From Alphaproteobacteria bacterium (lineage in GTDB: Bacteria; Pseudomonadota; Alphaproteobacteria; Rhodospirillales; Rhodospirillaceae): 64,000 nt of DNA. The position numbers were made by a program, and so were the translations under genes. Below are positions 21,922 through 32,058 of the stretch, piece after piece. Within the stretch, counting starts at the first letter, position 1; each line of letters opens with the position of its first letter. Location of the stretch: the NCBI GenBank assembly GCA_030835385.1, contig JAURPI010000042.1:1-64000 (forward strand), read 5' to 3'. The notes beneath the pieces are model-generated. The model was not told where the DNA came from, did no database searches, and worked only from the letters and a program-made list of their open reading frames with translations.

Positions 21922-22731
21922 ATGACAACCCAGTCGCTTACTTTTGCGACGCTCCAGACCTTCGCAGATCAGCTAGAAGAAACCGTACGAGAGTCCGGCG
22001 AAGCGATCATGGACGTGTACGAGAGCGACTTTGAAGTCGATCGCAAATCTGACAACTCACCGGTCACATTGGCTGATGAAGCGTCGGAAGAAATAATCCT
22101 GAAGGCTGTAGCGAAAATCGCGCCTGACATTCCCGTTGTTGCAGAAGAACAATGTGCCGCTCATGGCTTCCCGGAATTCGAAGGCACCACGTTCTGGTGT
22201 GTAGACGCATTGGATGGCACCAAGGAATTCATTCATAAGCGTGGTGATTTCACCGTTAATATCGCCTTGATCATTGATGGCGTGCCGGCACTTGGCTTGA
22301 TCTATGTCCCAGCCAATGATGTCCTCTACCGCGGCGCTGTTTGCCCAGAAAGCGATTCTCGTTCAGCCATTGTGGAACGAAACGGTGAGCGAACTGACAT
22401 TGCGGTTCGCCCCAAGCCCGCAAACGGTTTAACGGTCGTCGGTAGCGCTTCTCATCAAGTCAAAGATGCGATGGAAGAGTTCCTTGCCAGTCAAGACGTG
22501 CACGAAATGATCGCCATTGGGTCTTCACTGAAGTTTTGTCTGGTCGCGGAAGGCAAGGCCGATCTTTACCCCCGTTTTGGCCCGACCAGCGAATGGGATA
22601 TTGCCGCCGGACATGCCATTTTGCGTGCGAGTGGCGGTAACGTTAAGACCTTCGAGGGTGACGATATGCAGTACAAGAAAGAATCAGAAAACTATCGCAA
22701 CGGCACTTTCCTAGCTGCAGGAATCCCGTGA
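21922..22731 (+). CDS. cysQ: 3'(2'),5'-bisphosphate nucleotidase CysQ
   Basis: A 269-residue inositol-monophosphatase-fold enzyme that hydrolyses 3'-phosphoadenosine 5'-phosphate, a by-product of sulphate assimilation. The metal-binding motif DALDGTKEF lies near residue 95 and the second signature WDIAAGHAIL near 220. Mg2+-dependent phosphatase activity is expected. It ends in a 4-nt overlap with the next gene, so the two are translationally linked. Confidence 0.9.
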   Translation: MTTQSLTFATLQTFADQLEETVRESGEAIMDVYESDFEVDRKSDNSPVTLADEASEEIILKAVAKIAPDIPVVAEEQCAAHGFPEFEGTTFWCVDALDGTKEFIHKRGDFTVNIALIIDGVPALGLIYVPANDVLYRGAVCPESDSRSAIVERNGERTDIAVRPKPANGLTVVGSASHQVKDAMEEFLASQDVHEMIAIGSSLKFCLVAEGKADLYPRFGPTSEWDIAAGHAILRASGGNVKTFEGDDMQYKKESENYRNGTFLAAGIP

Positions 22732-23669
22732 CTATTAAAGTTGCGGACGACGCTGGCATTACCGCTGCGGCTGACCGTCTTCGCTCCGGGCACGTCGTCG
22801 CATTCCCTACTGAAACTGTCTACGGCCTTGGCGCTGACGCCACCCAAGACGATGCAGTGTCTAAAGTGTTTTCAATCAAGGGTAGACCAGCCGTTAATCC
22901 GCTGATTGTTCATGTGGCTGACCCTAGTTGGCTCGAACACCTCGCGGTGTCTGACGACCGGATTGCAGCATTGGCCGACACCTTCTGGCCGGGGCCGTTA
23001 ACATTGGTTCTGAAGCGTCGGTCTGATTGCCCTGCTTCTAAACAGGTCAGCGCCAATCTGGACACAATTGCGGTCCGACAACCGGACCACCCAGTTGCGG
23101 CCGCCCTGCTCTTAGCTGTTGATCGACCCTTAGCGGCACCAAGTGCAAACCCATCAGGTCATGTCAGCCCAACCACCGCCCAACACGTTGAAACAGATCT
23201 TGGGGATGCGCTGGATATGATTCTTGATGGTGGTCCCTGTCGCGCTGGTCTCGAGTCGACCGTATTGGATTTGACAACGGAGCCCGCTCGCATATTGCGT
23301 CCGGGTGTGGTCGATGCAGACGCCATAGCAAACGTGATCGGTAAGATTGACGAGCATGACACGACGGCAGGACTAATCAGCTCCCCTGGTCAGCTAGAGA
23401 AGCACTATGCGCCGAGCTTGCCGCTCAGATTGAACGCAGACACTGCCCGTGAAGGTGAGGCCTATATCGCCTTTCGCGGCGCTCTAAACGCAGCCTGTGA
23501 CCTGAGTCCCCATGGCGACTTGGCAGAAGCGGCGTCTAATTTATTTGCTGCGCTCCGGGAGCTAGACGATCCAGCGCGGTTCAATGGGATAGCCGTCTCC
23601 CCCATTCCCCGCGAGGGAATTGGGCAAGCCATCAACGATCGCTTGCGGCGGGCGGCCAAGGGTAGGTAA
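22728..23669 (+). CDS. L-threonylcarbamoyladenylate synthase (Sua5/YwlC/YrdC)
   Basis: A 313-residue protein with a YrdC domain (residues 8-200; FPTETVYGLGADA, SIKGRPAVNPLIVHV, APSANPSGHVSPT) and the C-terminal Sua5 domain, preceded by SPGQLEKHYAPSLPL. It makes threonylcarbamoyl-AMP for t6A37 modification of ANN-decoding tRNAs. It starts at GTG 22728, overlapping the cysQ stop. Having both domains makes it the Sua5 rather than the TsaC form. Confidence 0.93.
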   Translation: MTIKVADDAGITAAADRLRSGHVVAFPTETVYGLGADATQDDAVSKVFSIKGRPAVNPLIVHVADPSWLEHLAVSDDRIAALADTFWPGPLTLVLKRRSDCPASKQVSANLDTIAVRQPDHPVAAALLLAVDRPLAAPSANPSGHVSPTTAQHVETDLGDALDMILDGGPCRAGLESTVLDLTTEPARILRPGVVDADAIANVIGKIDEHDTTAGLISSPGQLEKHYAPSLPLRLNADTAREGEAYIAFRGALNAACDLSPHGDLAEAASNLFAALRELDDPARFNGIAVSPIPREGIGQAINDRLRRAAKGR

Positions 23670-23724
23670 GAGTACCTTTGAATTTGAACACCTAACCCCT
23701 TCTTCTAGAAAAGACCGTATCGCC

Positions 23725-25143
23725 GTGTCCATCGACCAAGCCATTCTGGATCGTCTCGTCGCAATCGTCGGCCAAAAAGCCTGCCTCACAGAGGCGAGCG
23801 ATATCGCGCCCTATCTAGAAGAAGAGCGGGGCCTTTATCACGGAGCCACAAGTGTCGTCGTCAGGCCCGGATCAACGGACGAAGTGGCCGCTGTCGTAAC
23901 ACTCTGCGCGGAGGAAGGCATCGGGATCGTTCCTCAAGGGGGCAACACAGGTTTGTGCGGCGGCGGCATCCCAGCTGAAAATGGATCAGAGATCATTCTT
24001 GCCCTCGGACGGATGAACGCTGTTCGTGGCATTGATCCGACCAATTTTACAATGACGGTCGACGCAGGCTGCATTCTCACAGACATACAAAACAAAGCCG
24101 ACGAGCAAGACTGCTTGTTTCCCCTCAGCCTTGGTGCAGAGGGCAGTTGCCAGATCGGGGGGAATTTGGCGACCAACGCCGGCGGCATCAATGTTTTGCG
24201 CTATGGCAACGCCCGCGACTTAGTTCTCGGCCTTGAAGTGGTGCTCCCTGACGGTCGCGTTTGGAATGGCCTGCGCGCCCTGGGAAAGGACAATACGGGC
24301 TACGCTTTGAAGCAACTGTTTGTGGGTTCAGAGGGCAGTCTAGGAGTAATCACAGCTGCCGTTCTCAAGCTATTTCCTAAACCTCGAGAAACCGAAACGG
24401 CCTTCTGCGCCCTAAATTCCCTCGACGACGTAACGCGACTTTTGAACCGCGCCCGCGCGTTGTCTGGCGATGCTGTGACCGCTTTTGAACTTGTGCCCCG
24501 CATCGGTCTAGAATTTTGCACCCGCCATATTGATGGCGTGACCGACCCTCTAAGCGAGGCATACGATTGGTACACGTTGATTGAGTTTTCAACTTCGCGC
24601 CCCAATTCGGATTTACGCGCAGGGTTCGAAGGGCTGCTCGAAGCCGCGTTTGAAGACGGCATCATAGTCGACGCCGTCATCGCGGAGAGCCAGGCGCAAG
24701 CCGAGAACCTTTGGCGCATCCGGGAGTCATTACCCGAAGCGCAAAAGCATGAAGGCGGTAGCATCAAGCATGATGTTTCCGTTCCGGTCTCTCTGGTGCC
24801 AGAGTTTGTTACCCGCGGCACCGCCGCTGTTTTAAAAGCCTATCCGGGTGCGAGACCCTGTCCCTTCGGACACGTCGGTGACGGCAATGTACACTTCAAC
24901 GTGTCTCAACCCGAAGACATGGACAAAGACGCCTACTTATCTGAATGGGAAGCAATGAATCGGATTGTTCATGACCTGGTTATGGACATGAACGGATCCA
25001 TTTCGGCGGAACATGGAATCGGCCGCCTCAAGGTAGAAGAGATGGAATACTACAAGGATGCGGTCGAACTAGACTTGATGAAAACTCTTAAAGCTGCACT
25101 TGATCCTAAGTGCACTATGAACCCGGGCAAAGTGGTGCACTAA
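23725..25143 (+). CDS. FAD-binding oxidase, D-2-hydroxyacid dehydrogenase type
   Basis: A protein of about 472 residues with an N-terminal FAD_binding_4 (PCMH) domain (PQGGNTGLCGGGIP; LGAEGSCQIGGNLATNAGG) and a C-terminal FAD-oxidase domain with GHVGDGNVHFNV and AEHGIGRLK. It resembles D-2-hydroxyglutarate and D-lactate dehydrogenases (GlcD-like) and should pass electrons to the respiratory chain or an electron-transfer flavoprotein. The frame is open from 23620, inside the Sua5 gene, but the family begins after GTG 23725, which I take as the start. It follows the Sua5 gene by 55 nt. The substrate is not certain. Confidence 0.88.
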   Translation: MSIDQAILDRLVAIVGQKACLTEASDIAPYLEEERGLYHGATSVVVRPGSTDEVAAVVTLCAEEGIGIVPQGGNTGLCGGGIPAENGSEIILALGRMNAVRGIDPTNFTMTVDAGCILTDIQNKADEQDCLFPLSLGAEGSCQIGGNLATNAGGINVLRYGNARDLVLGLEVVLPDGRVWNGLRALGKDNTGYALKQLFVGSEGSLGVITAAVLKLFPKPRETETAFCALNSLDDVTRLLNRARALSGDAVTAFELVPRIGLEFCTRHIDGVTDPLSEAYDWYTLIEFSTSRPNSDLRAGFEGLLEAAFEDGIIVDAVIAESQAQAENLWRIRESLPEAQKHEGGSIKHDVSVPVSLVPEFVTRGTAAVLKAYPGARPCPFGHVGDGNVHFNVSQPEDMDKDAYLSEWEAMNRIVHDLVMDMNGSISAEHGIGRLKVEEMEYYKDAVELDLMKTLKAALDPKCTMNPGKVVH

Positions 25144-25146
25144 CGG

Positions 25147-25617
25147 CTAGTCAAAGACTGTGTCTGGCCGCTCCACCACATGAATTCGCACTCCATCTGG
25201 ATCATGAACCACCAGTTCAGTCTGAGTGCCGTCTGGCGACTTCATGGGGTGTAATAGAAACTTAGCATCTAGCTCTTTAAGACGGGCGTAAACGATTTCG
25301 ATATCGGACGTGCGCACGGCCATCATCGCTTCTCCAGACGCTAAATCTACTTTATTAGGGCGCAACATTATTGGTGGTGCGGGATTACCAATTTGGATGA
25401 GGCCAATGCCAGCGCCCTCTCTCTTTTTGCCAAGAATTTCGTGGCTGCTCTTTAGAATGACAAAATGGAGGGTTTGATCCATCCCCACACCCATCTGAAT
25501 CTTGACAATTTCCCGGTCAATGATGCGGTCGGCTAAAACTTCATATCCCAATCCATAGGTATAAAACCGCTTGGCGACGTCCGGATCCTTGACCACGAGT
25601 GTCATACGCGACATCAC
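25147..25617 (-). CDS. VOC (glyoxalase/bleomycin-resistance) family protein
   Basis: A 156-residue soluble protein with the paired beta-alpha-beta-beta-beta layout of the vicinal oxygen chelate superfamily. It begins RMTLVVKDPDVAKRFYTYGLG and ends DPDGVRIHVVERP, where Glu and His are typical metal ligands. The reaction is unknown. Start is GTG 25617 or ATG 25614. Its stop is 3 nt from the convergent FAD oxidase stop. Confidence 0.82.
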   Translation of the reverse strand: MMSRMTLVVKDPDVAKRFYTYGLGYEVLADRIIDREIVKIQMGVGMDQTLHFVILKSSHEILGKKREGAGIGLIQIGNPAPPIMLRPNKVDLASGEAMMAVRTSDIEIVYARLKELDAKFLLHPMKSPDGTQTELVVHDPDGVRIHVVERPDTVFD

Positions 25618-25800
25618 GCTGATGGGGTCTATAGCGTCGGTTTGCTGTCTGTCTTGATCCTCAGCGCGAACACTTCGGTCTTTGCCCTAAAAAAGCCACC
25701 CTGAGCGAATTTGACGCCGCATAAGTCTTTGGATTTTCATAACAAAAACCCAGCTTCCGGTGTTTGCCGCATCCCCCATGCACCTTATACTTCGAGCATC

Positions 25801-26931
25801 ATGACCGGTTTAAACCGCTACATTCTTCGCCAGCTTATTATCGGCACGTTGATCGTGACAGGCGTCCTTGCGTACATCCTGTGGCTGACGCAGTCCCTGG
25901 GCTATATCGAATTGATTATCAACAAGGGACTGTCCATAGGAACGTGGTTGGAGCTAACACTGCTACTGCTTCCCAATGTGATGGTGATTATTTTGCCGAT
26001 CGCGCTCTTCCTCGTCGTCCTTTTCGTCTACAACAAAATGACAATCGACCGGGAGCTTGTTGTGGCTCAAGCTGCGGGTATCAGCCGGTGGGGACTTGCC
26101 GCACCGGCGGGTGCAGTTGCGATCCTAGCGATGGCAACCGGCTACGCCCTGACATTGTATTACGGTCCGATGTCTGTGCGCGCCTTCAAGGAATTGCAAT
26201 GGTCTGTGCGAAACGATGTATCTCAGGTCATGTTACGGGAAGGCACGTTTAATCAAGTCGGCAAAGGTTTAACCGTTTACGTACGGGAACGAAGCCCCGA
26301 TGGCGATCTGCGCGGTCTCTTGGTTCATGACAAGAGGGACAAAGGCAAAAGCATTACCATGATGGCTGAAGCAGGTGCGGTTGTCTCTGGACCCGACGGA
26401 CCGCGAGTCATGCTATCCAAAGGCAGCCGCCAAGAATTAAAACCAGGTGGTGGCGATCTCACACTTCTGTATTTCGACAGCTATACGGTTGATCTTGGGC
26501 TCATCGAAGCAATAGGTGATGCTCGATTTACTGACAACCGAGAACGCACCACGACGGAATTATTTACCCTGAGTGAAGAAGATGGGATCAAACCGCGAAA
26601 CGTTCGCCGGTTGCGGGTTGAAGGTCATCAACGCTTGATCAATCCGATCTTTAACCTGTCCCTCGCCGCGATCGCCTTAGCCTTTATTTTGACAGGCACG
26701 TTTGACCGACATGGCCAGGCTAAAAGAATTAGCATCGCCGTCTTCTGCGTCATCATTATTGAAGCGGCGGGCCTTGGCGCCGCCAGCCTCGCCTCCAAAA
26801 ACCTATTGTTTGTGCCCTTGGTCTATCTCGTGGCTTTTGTACCGCTAATTCTAGGCCTGCTGGTCTTATCCACCGGTTCTACGCGGCCATATGCACCCTT
26901 TTCATTGCGCCCACACCCCGGTTCCGTTTAA
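25801..26931 (+). CDS. lptF: LPS export permease LptF
   Basis: A 376-residue YjgP/YjgQ permease. LptF and LptG form the membrane part of the LptB2FG transporter that extracts LPS from the inner membrane. Three N-terminal membrane segments (RYILRQLIIGTLIV; LLLLPNVMVIILPIALFLVV), a periplasmic beta-jellyroll region (about 130-270) and three C-terminal segments can be seen. The ATG at 25801 is the natural start. The gene is followed directly by lptD; no lptG lies between, which is unusual. Confidence 0.9.
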   Translation: MTGLNRYILRQLIIGTLIVTGVLAYILWLTQSLGYIELIINKGLSIGTWLELTLLLLPNVMVIILPIALFLVVLFVYNKMTIDRELVVAQAAGISRWGLAAPAGAVAILAMATGYALTLYYGPMSVRAFKELQWSVRNDVSQVMLREGTFNQVGKGLTVYVRERSPDGDLRGLLVHDKRDKGKSITMMAEAGAVVSGPDGPRVMLSKGSRQELKPGGGDLTLLYFDSYTVDLGLIEAIGDARFTDNRERTTTELFTLSEEDGIKPRNVRRLRVEGHQRLINPIFNLSLAAIALAFILTGTFDRHGQAKRISIAVFCVIIIEAAGLGAASLASKNLLFVPLVYLVAFVPLILGLLVLSTGSTRPYAPFSLRPHPGSV

Positions 26932-26939
26932 GCGTAACC

Positions 26940-29129
26940 ATGATTTTTGATTCTGGCCTGATGCGTCTTACCGCTCCACGCAATTTCTCGTCTTTACTGA
27001 CAGCAACAGCCCTTCTGATCTTGATGGCTTTACCGGTCTTACCTGCCGCAGCTCAAGACACAGAGGAGCAAACGCTGATCTTGGCAGACGAGATGCAATT
27101 CAATGAAAACACAAACACTGTTACCGCGATCGGCAATGTAGAAATCGAACGCGATGGACGCATTCTTCTGGCTGACAATGTGATCTACGATCAAGACAGC
27201 GACCTCGTTACTGCCAAAGGCAATGTAACTTTGGTTGATGACAACGGTAGCGTGCTCTTCTTTGAAGAAGCGGAAATCACTGGCGACCTTAAAGAAGGCT
27301 TCGCAAGAGAAGTTCAGGTGCTACTGGCTGACAAGTCGCGCATGGCCGCTCGTCTTATCCGGAGGCACGACGGCAACATTAACGAGCTTCGGCGCGCCGT
27401 TTACACAGCTTGCGACCTTGACTGTGAGGGCGACCCAGTCTGGCAGATCAAAGCTCGCAAGGTAGTCCACGATCAAGACGATCAACTTATGACCTACAAC
27501 GACGCATGGGTCGAACTGCTTGGATTGCCGATATTCTACACACCCTATCTTGCCCACCCTGACCCCACAGCCGATAGACGCTCAGGGCTTTTGGCGCCAT
27601 CAATAGGCGGTGGCAGCAACCTCGGGTTCTCCTACGCGCAGCCCTATTACTGGAATATAGCGCCCGACAAAGACGCGACGTTGACGCCTCTATACACGTC
27701 GTCGGCGGGCCGCGGCGCCATTGGCGAGTACCGCCAATTGTTTTCCGAAGGAGAATTTAGTCTGTTTGGCAGCCTTGTTCTTGATGACAATGACAGCACC
27801 GAAGATTTTCGCGGTCACGTCAGAGCCCGTGCACGCTGGGATATTGATGAACGGTGGCGGACGGGTGCCGACGTTCATGTCGCCTCCGACGACACCTACT
27901 TACGCCGCTATGACTTTGACGCCCCAACTTGGCTAACCACTAACGCCTTCGTGGAACGGTTCGGCACGCAATCTTACTTCGCCGTCAACGCGTACCATTT
28001 TCAGCGGCAGCGCCGCTCAGTCGCAGCTGGATCAACTCCGCTGGTTGCGCCCTTGATCGATTATAGTTTTGTCGGCAAGCCTATCCGCGGTGGGGGTTAC
28101 TTTACTGCTGACGCCAGTGCCTTAGCTCTCTATCGCGACAATGGCAGCGATCAAACTCGGCTTTCGACCAAGCTTGGCTGGCATGTGCCTTACATCAGCC
28201 CACGGGGCGGAATGTATACGTTGCGCGCGACCTTACGTGGCGACGGCTACTACGTGCGGGACGTTGTGGATCCAGTGACTGGCGCCAATTTCACTGGGTT
28301 TGAGGGCCGCGCCATTCCGCAACTCTCTATGGAGTGGCGCTATCCCTTGGTCAAATCTGACGCCACCATAACGCAGCAGTTGGAGCCGATCGTCCAAGGC
28401 ATTATTAGTCCCATAGGTCAAAACCCAGACAAAATTCCGAACGAAGACAGCCGCGACTTCGAATTTGACGACACCAATTTGTTTTCAGAACAACGGTTTT
28501 CCGGTTACGACCGGGTCGAGGGCGGTGCCCGCATTAACTATGGTTTGCGCTGGTCCGCCTATGGCAACTCTGGGAAATCTCTCGACGTTATGGTCGGTCA
28601 AAGCTATCGCTTTGATAAAGACAATACGTTCGCTTTAGAGTCTGGTCTCGATGGACATTTCTCAGATTACGTGGGCCACGTAACTGTAAGACCTTCCAGT
28701 TACTTGGACCTTTCCTATCGGTTCCGCCTCGATCAATCGGATTTCAGCACGGAAAGAAGTGAGTTCAGCGCATCGGTCGGCACCAGCATGTTCCGCCTGG
28801 GCGCTAATTACATTTTCATCAAACCCAGCGACGCCTTGATCACCGAACTCGGCGAACGCGAAGAGCTTTACGCCTTCTTTGATACGCGGCTTTCAAAGTA
28901 TTGGTCCTTGAGAGGCACCCACCGTGAAGATCTGGGCCTAGGCGGAGGGTCAATCCGCTCATCTATTGGTATCGAGTACGAAGACGAGTGCTTCATCTTT
29001 GGACTCGATATTGCTGACGACAACACAGAAGACCGTGATTTCCAAAGCGGCTTCTCAGTGATCTTACGATTTACACTCAAAACAATCGGTGAAGTCCGAC
29101 TGTCTTCAAGCGTCGGGGTTGATCAATAA
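26940..29129 (+). CDS. lptD: LPS-assembly protein LptD
   Basis: A 729-residue outer-membrane beta-barrel that inserts LPS into the outer leaflet together with LptE. An N-terminal signal peptide ends near PAAAQD (residue 41). The periplasmic OstA/jellyroll domain (LADEMQFNENTNTVTAIGNVEI and similar strands) spans about 45-180, then the barrel domain extends to the C-terminus. Paired cysteines (CDLDC) and a late Cys (DECF) may form the disulphides known in LptD. It starts 8 nt after lptF and is followed by surA, its chaperone. Confidence 0.94.
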   Translation: MIFDSGLMRLTAPRNFSSLLTATALLILMALPVLPAAAQDTEEQTLILADEMQFNENTNTVTAIGNVEIERDGRILLADNVIYDQDSDLVTAKGNVTLVDDNGSVLFFEEAEITGDLKEGFAREVQVLLADKSRMAARLIRRHDGNINELRRAVYTACDLDCEGDPVWQIKARKVVHDQDDQLMTYNDAWVELLGLPIFYTPYLAHPDPTADRRSGLLAPSIGGGSNLGFSYAQPYYWNIAPDKDATLTPLYTSSAGRGAIGEYRQLFSEGEFSLFGSLVLDDNDSTEDFRGHVRARARWDIDERWRTGADVHVASDDTYLRRYDFDAPTWLTTNAFVERFGTQSYFAVNAYHFQRQRRSVAAGSTPLVAPLIDYSFVGKPIRGGGYFTADASALALYRDNGSDQTRLSTKLGWHVPYISPRGGMYTLRATLRGDGYYVRDVVDPVTGANFTGFEGRAIPQLSMEWRYPLVKSDATITQQLEPIVQGIISPIGQNPDKIPNEDSRDFEFDDTNLFSEQRFSGYDRVEGGARINYGLRWSAYGNSGKSLDVMVGQSYRFDKDNTFALESGLDGHFSDYVGHVTVRPSSYLDLSYRFRLDQSDFSTERSEFSASVGTSMFRLGANYIFIKPSDALITELGEREELYAFFDTRLSKYWSLRGTHREDLGLGGGSIRSSIGIEYEDECFIFGLDIADDNTEDRDFQSGFSVILRFTLKTIGEVRLSSSVGVDQ

Positions 29130-29131
29130 CT

Positions 29132-29554
29132 TTACTCTGCTTCCGCGCTCACGATCAGAAGTTGCACCATACCGTCTAACTGCGGCACCATGCGTTCCGC
29201 GGCGGCCACATCGTTACGCTCATAGGCATTAAGGAAACGGGCGCTAAAACTACGCAGCTGGTTGATGCTGGAAGTGAAGCGGAGCCGATTTGAATGAGGC
29301 ACATCATCTTCTTAGCTGGCCAAGCCGTCCGCCACTGCGAGCAGTTGGTCGTATAGACTGCGCAAAGCCGTTATATTGCCCGCCTGCACTGTCGCACGAA
29401 TCTCAGCTGAAACGGTTTCCAGAGCGAGCCAGCCATCGTCGATCGTTCCAAAATCGTCCGCTGCCGCGCCCGCAAAGGGCCGAAGAATCAGGAAAGCGGC
29501 CAATAGAAAAAGGGATGCGCCGCGCGAGTGCCGTCGAGTTGCAATGATTTTCAC
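29132..29554 (-). pseudogene. Small secreted helical protein interrupted by TAA
   Basis: A minus-strand frame of 140 codons begins at GTG 29554 with a signal peptide (hydrophobic LFLLAAFLIL, cleavage after AGAAA, about residue 32). It continues in one frame to TAA at 29132 except for an in-frame TAA at 29312-29314 (codon 81). Both sides look coding: the mature part before the stop is helical (ALRSLYDQLLAVADGLAS), and the part after reads SINQLRSFSARFLNAYERND. Together they suggest a small periplasmic helical-bundle protein. I do not recognise the family. It is convergent with lptD and divergent from surA. The stop may be a nonsense mutation or sequence error. Confidence 0.65.
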
Positions 29555-29746
29555 TGTATCATGATCGAGTTCCGATAACAGAGACGAAGAATCCCAGAAA
29601 AACCCAGAAACCCTTAGAAGGCGCTTGGGCATATTGTGGGCTAGAATGGTATGGACCAGATGAGTATGGTACGCGGCACACAGGCTCAGCCGAGCCACAG
29701 TATTTCAGATATCGTCCGACGAACAGCGGGGAGCTTGGACGCGGCA

Positions 29747-31033
29747 ATGAACCGCCTTCTTTTTAATTCGGTCTTTAGGATCGCCGGCCTCACCGCCTTG
29801 GGTTTTCTCTTCCTCGTTTCCACCCCTCAAAGATGTGAGGCGCAACAGGATGCGGTGCGGATCGCCGCCGTGATCAATGAAGATGTCATAACCCTATTTG
29901 ATGTGCAGTCTCGCATTCAATTGTTTCTCATCACGTCGGGCCTTAAGGACACAATTGAAATACGCCAGCGTTTGCTACCTCAGGTCATGAATGCGCTTAT
30001 TGAAGAAAAACTAAAGATTCAAGAGGCGCGCCGAGAAGAGATTGAAACCACAGAAGCGGAAGTTCTTTCCGCGGTGCAGATCATCGAGCAGAACAATGGC
30101 ATGCCACCTGGCGCCTTTTTTAACATGCTTGCCGAACAGGGCATTGATTCAGGCACATTCTATTCTCAGGTCGAAGCCGATGTGGTTTGGCTGAGAGTTG
30201 TTCGCGAAATTTTGGCTCGCGACGTTACGGTTTCGGAGGATGAAGTGAACGCCGTTATTGATCGGCTGAGAGCCAACCAAGGGAAGCCGGAATATCTACT
30301 TGGCGAGATATTTCTTCCCATTGGACTGGGGTCTCGAGAGTCGGATGTCTTTGGCCTTGCGCAACAGCTCGGAGAACGCGCCCGAGAAGGCACACCTTTT
30401 CCAGCATTGGCCCAGCAGTTCTCTCAAAGTCCGACGGCGGCTGTCGGCGGTGATTTGGGATGGATCCAAGGCTCTGAACTTGAACCCGAACTCGAACGGG
30501 CAGTCGTTCGTATGAAGGTGGGAGAAACATCCGACCCCATTCGCACGGTATCGGGATACACGATTTTGGCTCTCCGGGATCAACGGGCGACAGCCGAAGC
30601 CTCTCCTTTGATGGCTGCCGTGACCTTAAGTCAAATTTATTTACCGACAGTCGGGCGCACCGCACTCTCTGCCGACCGTTTAAATCAGCTCACCAATGCT
30701 ATTCAGAATCAAATCTTCAGCTGCTCGCAGATGAACGATTGGGCCGAAGAAGTTGGCGGGCCTGGCTCGGGACCAGTTGATCTCATTCGTGTCGGCGGAC
30801 TGCCAGAAGCTGTGCGTAATACGGTGATGAATTTGCCGGTCGGCCGGGTCAGCGCCCCGGTAGACATTGCAGGCGCGCGCTTATTTGTCATGGTGTGTGA
30901 GCGCCAAGAAGACAGCGGCTTACCGTCACAGAACCAAGTCTACTCCCGGCTAGAGAGTGAAAAGCTCGACACGGTCTCACGTCAGCGGTTGCGCGACTTG
31001 CGCCGCCAAGCCCTGATCGACGTACGGCTCTAA
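29747..31033 (+). CDS. surA: Periplasmic chaperone/peptidyl-prolyl isomerase SurA
   Basis: A 428-residue exported chaperone for outer-membrane proteins including LptD. A signal peptide (FRIAGLTALGFLFLVST, cleaved near CEAQQD) is followed by the SurA N-terminal domain (AAVINEDVITLFDVQSRIQL) and two PPIC-like domains (YLLGEIFLPIG...FSQSPTAAVGGDLGW; and ALSQ-like VTLSQIYLP). The frame opens at 29651, but ATG 29747 places the signal peptide correctly. Stop and pdxA start overlap by one base. Confidence 0.93.
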   Translation: MNRLLFNSVFRIAGLTALGFLFLVSTPQRCEAQQDAVRIAAVINEDVITLFDVQSRIQLFLITSGLKDTIEIRQRLLPQVMNALIEEKLKIQEARREEIETTEAEVLSAVQIIEQNNGMPPGAFFNMLAEQGIDSGTFYSQVEADVVWLRVVREILARDVTVSEDEVNAVIDRLRANQGKPEYLLGEIFLPIGLGSRESDVFGLAQQLGERAREGTPFPALAQQFSQSPTAAVGGDLGWIQGSELEPELERAVVRMKVGETSDPIRTVSGYTILALRDQRATAEASPLMAAVTLSQIYLPTVGRTALSADRLNQLTNAIQNQIFSCSQMNDWAEEVGGPGSGPVDLIRVGGLPEAVRNTVMNLPVGRVSAPVDIAGARLFVMVCERQEDSGLPSQNQVYSRLESEKLDTVSRQRLRDLRRQALIDVRL

Positions 31034-32058
31034 TGTCAGAGCCGGTCTCCCCGGTTGTTGTTACGATGGGAGACCCTGCCGGTGTTGGTGGGGACTGCCT
31101 TCTAAAAGCGTGGACAGAGCATCGAGACTCCCTCTCGCCCTTCTTTGTTATCGACGACCCTGGCCGTCTCGGCGCCTTAGCGCTGCAACTCAAACTCGAC
31201 TGCTCTATCCAAACCATCGCCCGTCCGGACGAAACACACGATCATTTTGCGAAAGCGCTTCCGGTTATGCCCGTTGACCCACCTTTGTCAGCGCCGGCCA
31301 AACTTGGCACCCCAGACTCAATAAACGCGAGCGCTGTCATCGGTGCGATTGATAAAGCCGTAACCCTAGTACAAGACGGGCATGCCTCGTCCATGGTGAC
31401 CAACCCAATCCATAAGGCCAGCATGCAGGATGCGGGGTTCACGCACCCTGGCCATACGGAATACCTGGGGCATCTTGCCGGACCAGGCATCCAGCCAGTG
31501 ATGATGTTGGCCAGTGCCAAAGTGCGTGGCGGGTTGCGCGTTATCCCAGTCACGATACACATCGCGCACGCCGACGCCGCGAACGCTCTGACCACGGATG
31601 CGATCGTAAACCATGGCACGATCGTCTCTGCAGCTTTGGAACAAGATTTTGGTGTCAAAAGCCCAAGGATCGCGGTGGCCGCCCTCAATCCCCATGCCGG
31701 GGAAAACGGTAAATTCGGCGACGAAGAAACGCGAATTATCACACCAGCGGTGAACGCATTGCAGGACAAAGGGATCAACGCCTTTGGCCCTTTGCCGGCT
31801 GACACGCTGTTCCATACGGACGCCCGAGAGACCGCCGATGCCGTGCTCTGCATGTATCATGATCAGGCGCTCATTCCGCTGAAGACTTTGGATTTTTATG
31901 GCGGCGTCAATGTGACTTTGGGTCTGCCTTTTGTCCGCACTTCACCAGACCACGGCACAGCCTTCAGTTTGGCTGGTACCGGCACAGCCCGGTGCGACAG
32001 CTTGGTTGCTGCAATTCGGATGGCCGCAGAAGTCGCCGCCAACCGCACCCCTGACTAG
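31033..32058 (+). CDS. pdxA: 4-hydroxythreonine-4-phosphate dehydrogenase
   Basis: A 341-residue NAD-dependent enzyme of pyridoxal phosphate synthesis. It begins [15 protein letters not shown]. Metal and substrate residues occur in [38 protein letters not shown] and [12 protein letters not shown]. The position between surA and rsmA is the widespread proteobacterial arrangement. Start overlaps the surA stop. Confidence 0.96.
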   Translation: MSEPVSPVVVTMGDPAGVGGDCLLKAWTEHRDSLSPFFVIDDPGRLGALALQLKLDCSIQTIARPDETHDHFAKALPVMPVDPPLSAPAKLGTPDSINASAVIGAIDKAVTLVQDGHASSMVTNPIHKASMQDAGFTHPGHTEYLGHLAGPGIQPVMMLASAKVRGGLRVIPVTIHIAHADAANALTTDAIVNHGTIVSAALEQDFGVKSPRIAVAALNPHAGENGKFGDEETRIITPAVNALQDKGINAFGPLPADTLFHTDARETADAVLCMYHDQALIPLKTLDFYGGVNVTLGLPFVRTSPDHGTAFSLAGTGTARCDSLVAAIRMAAEVAANRTPD

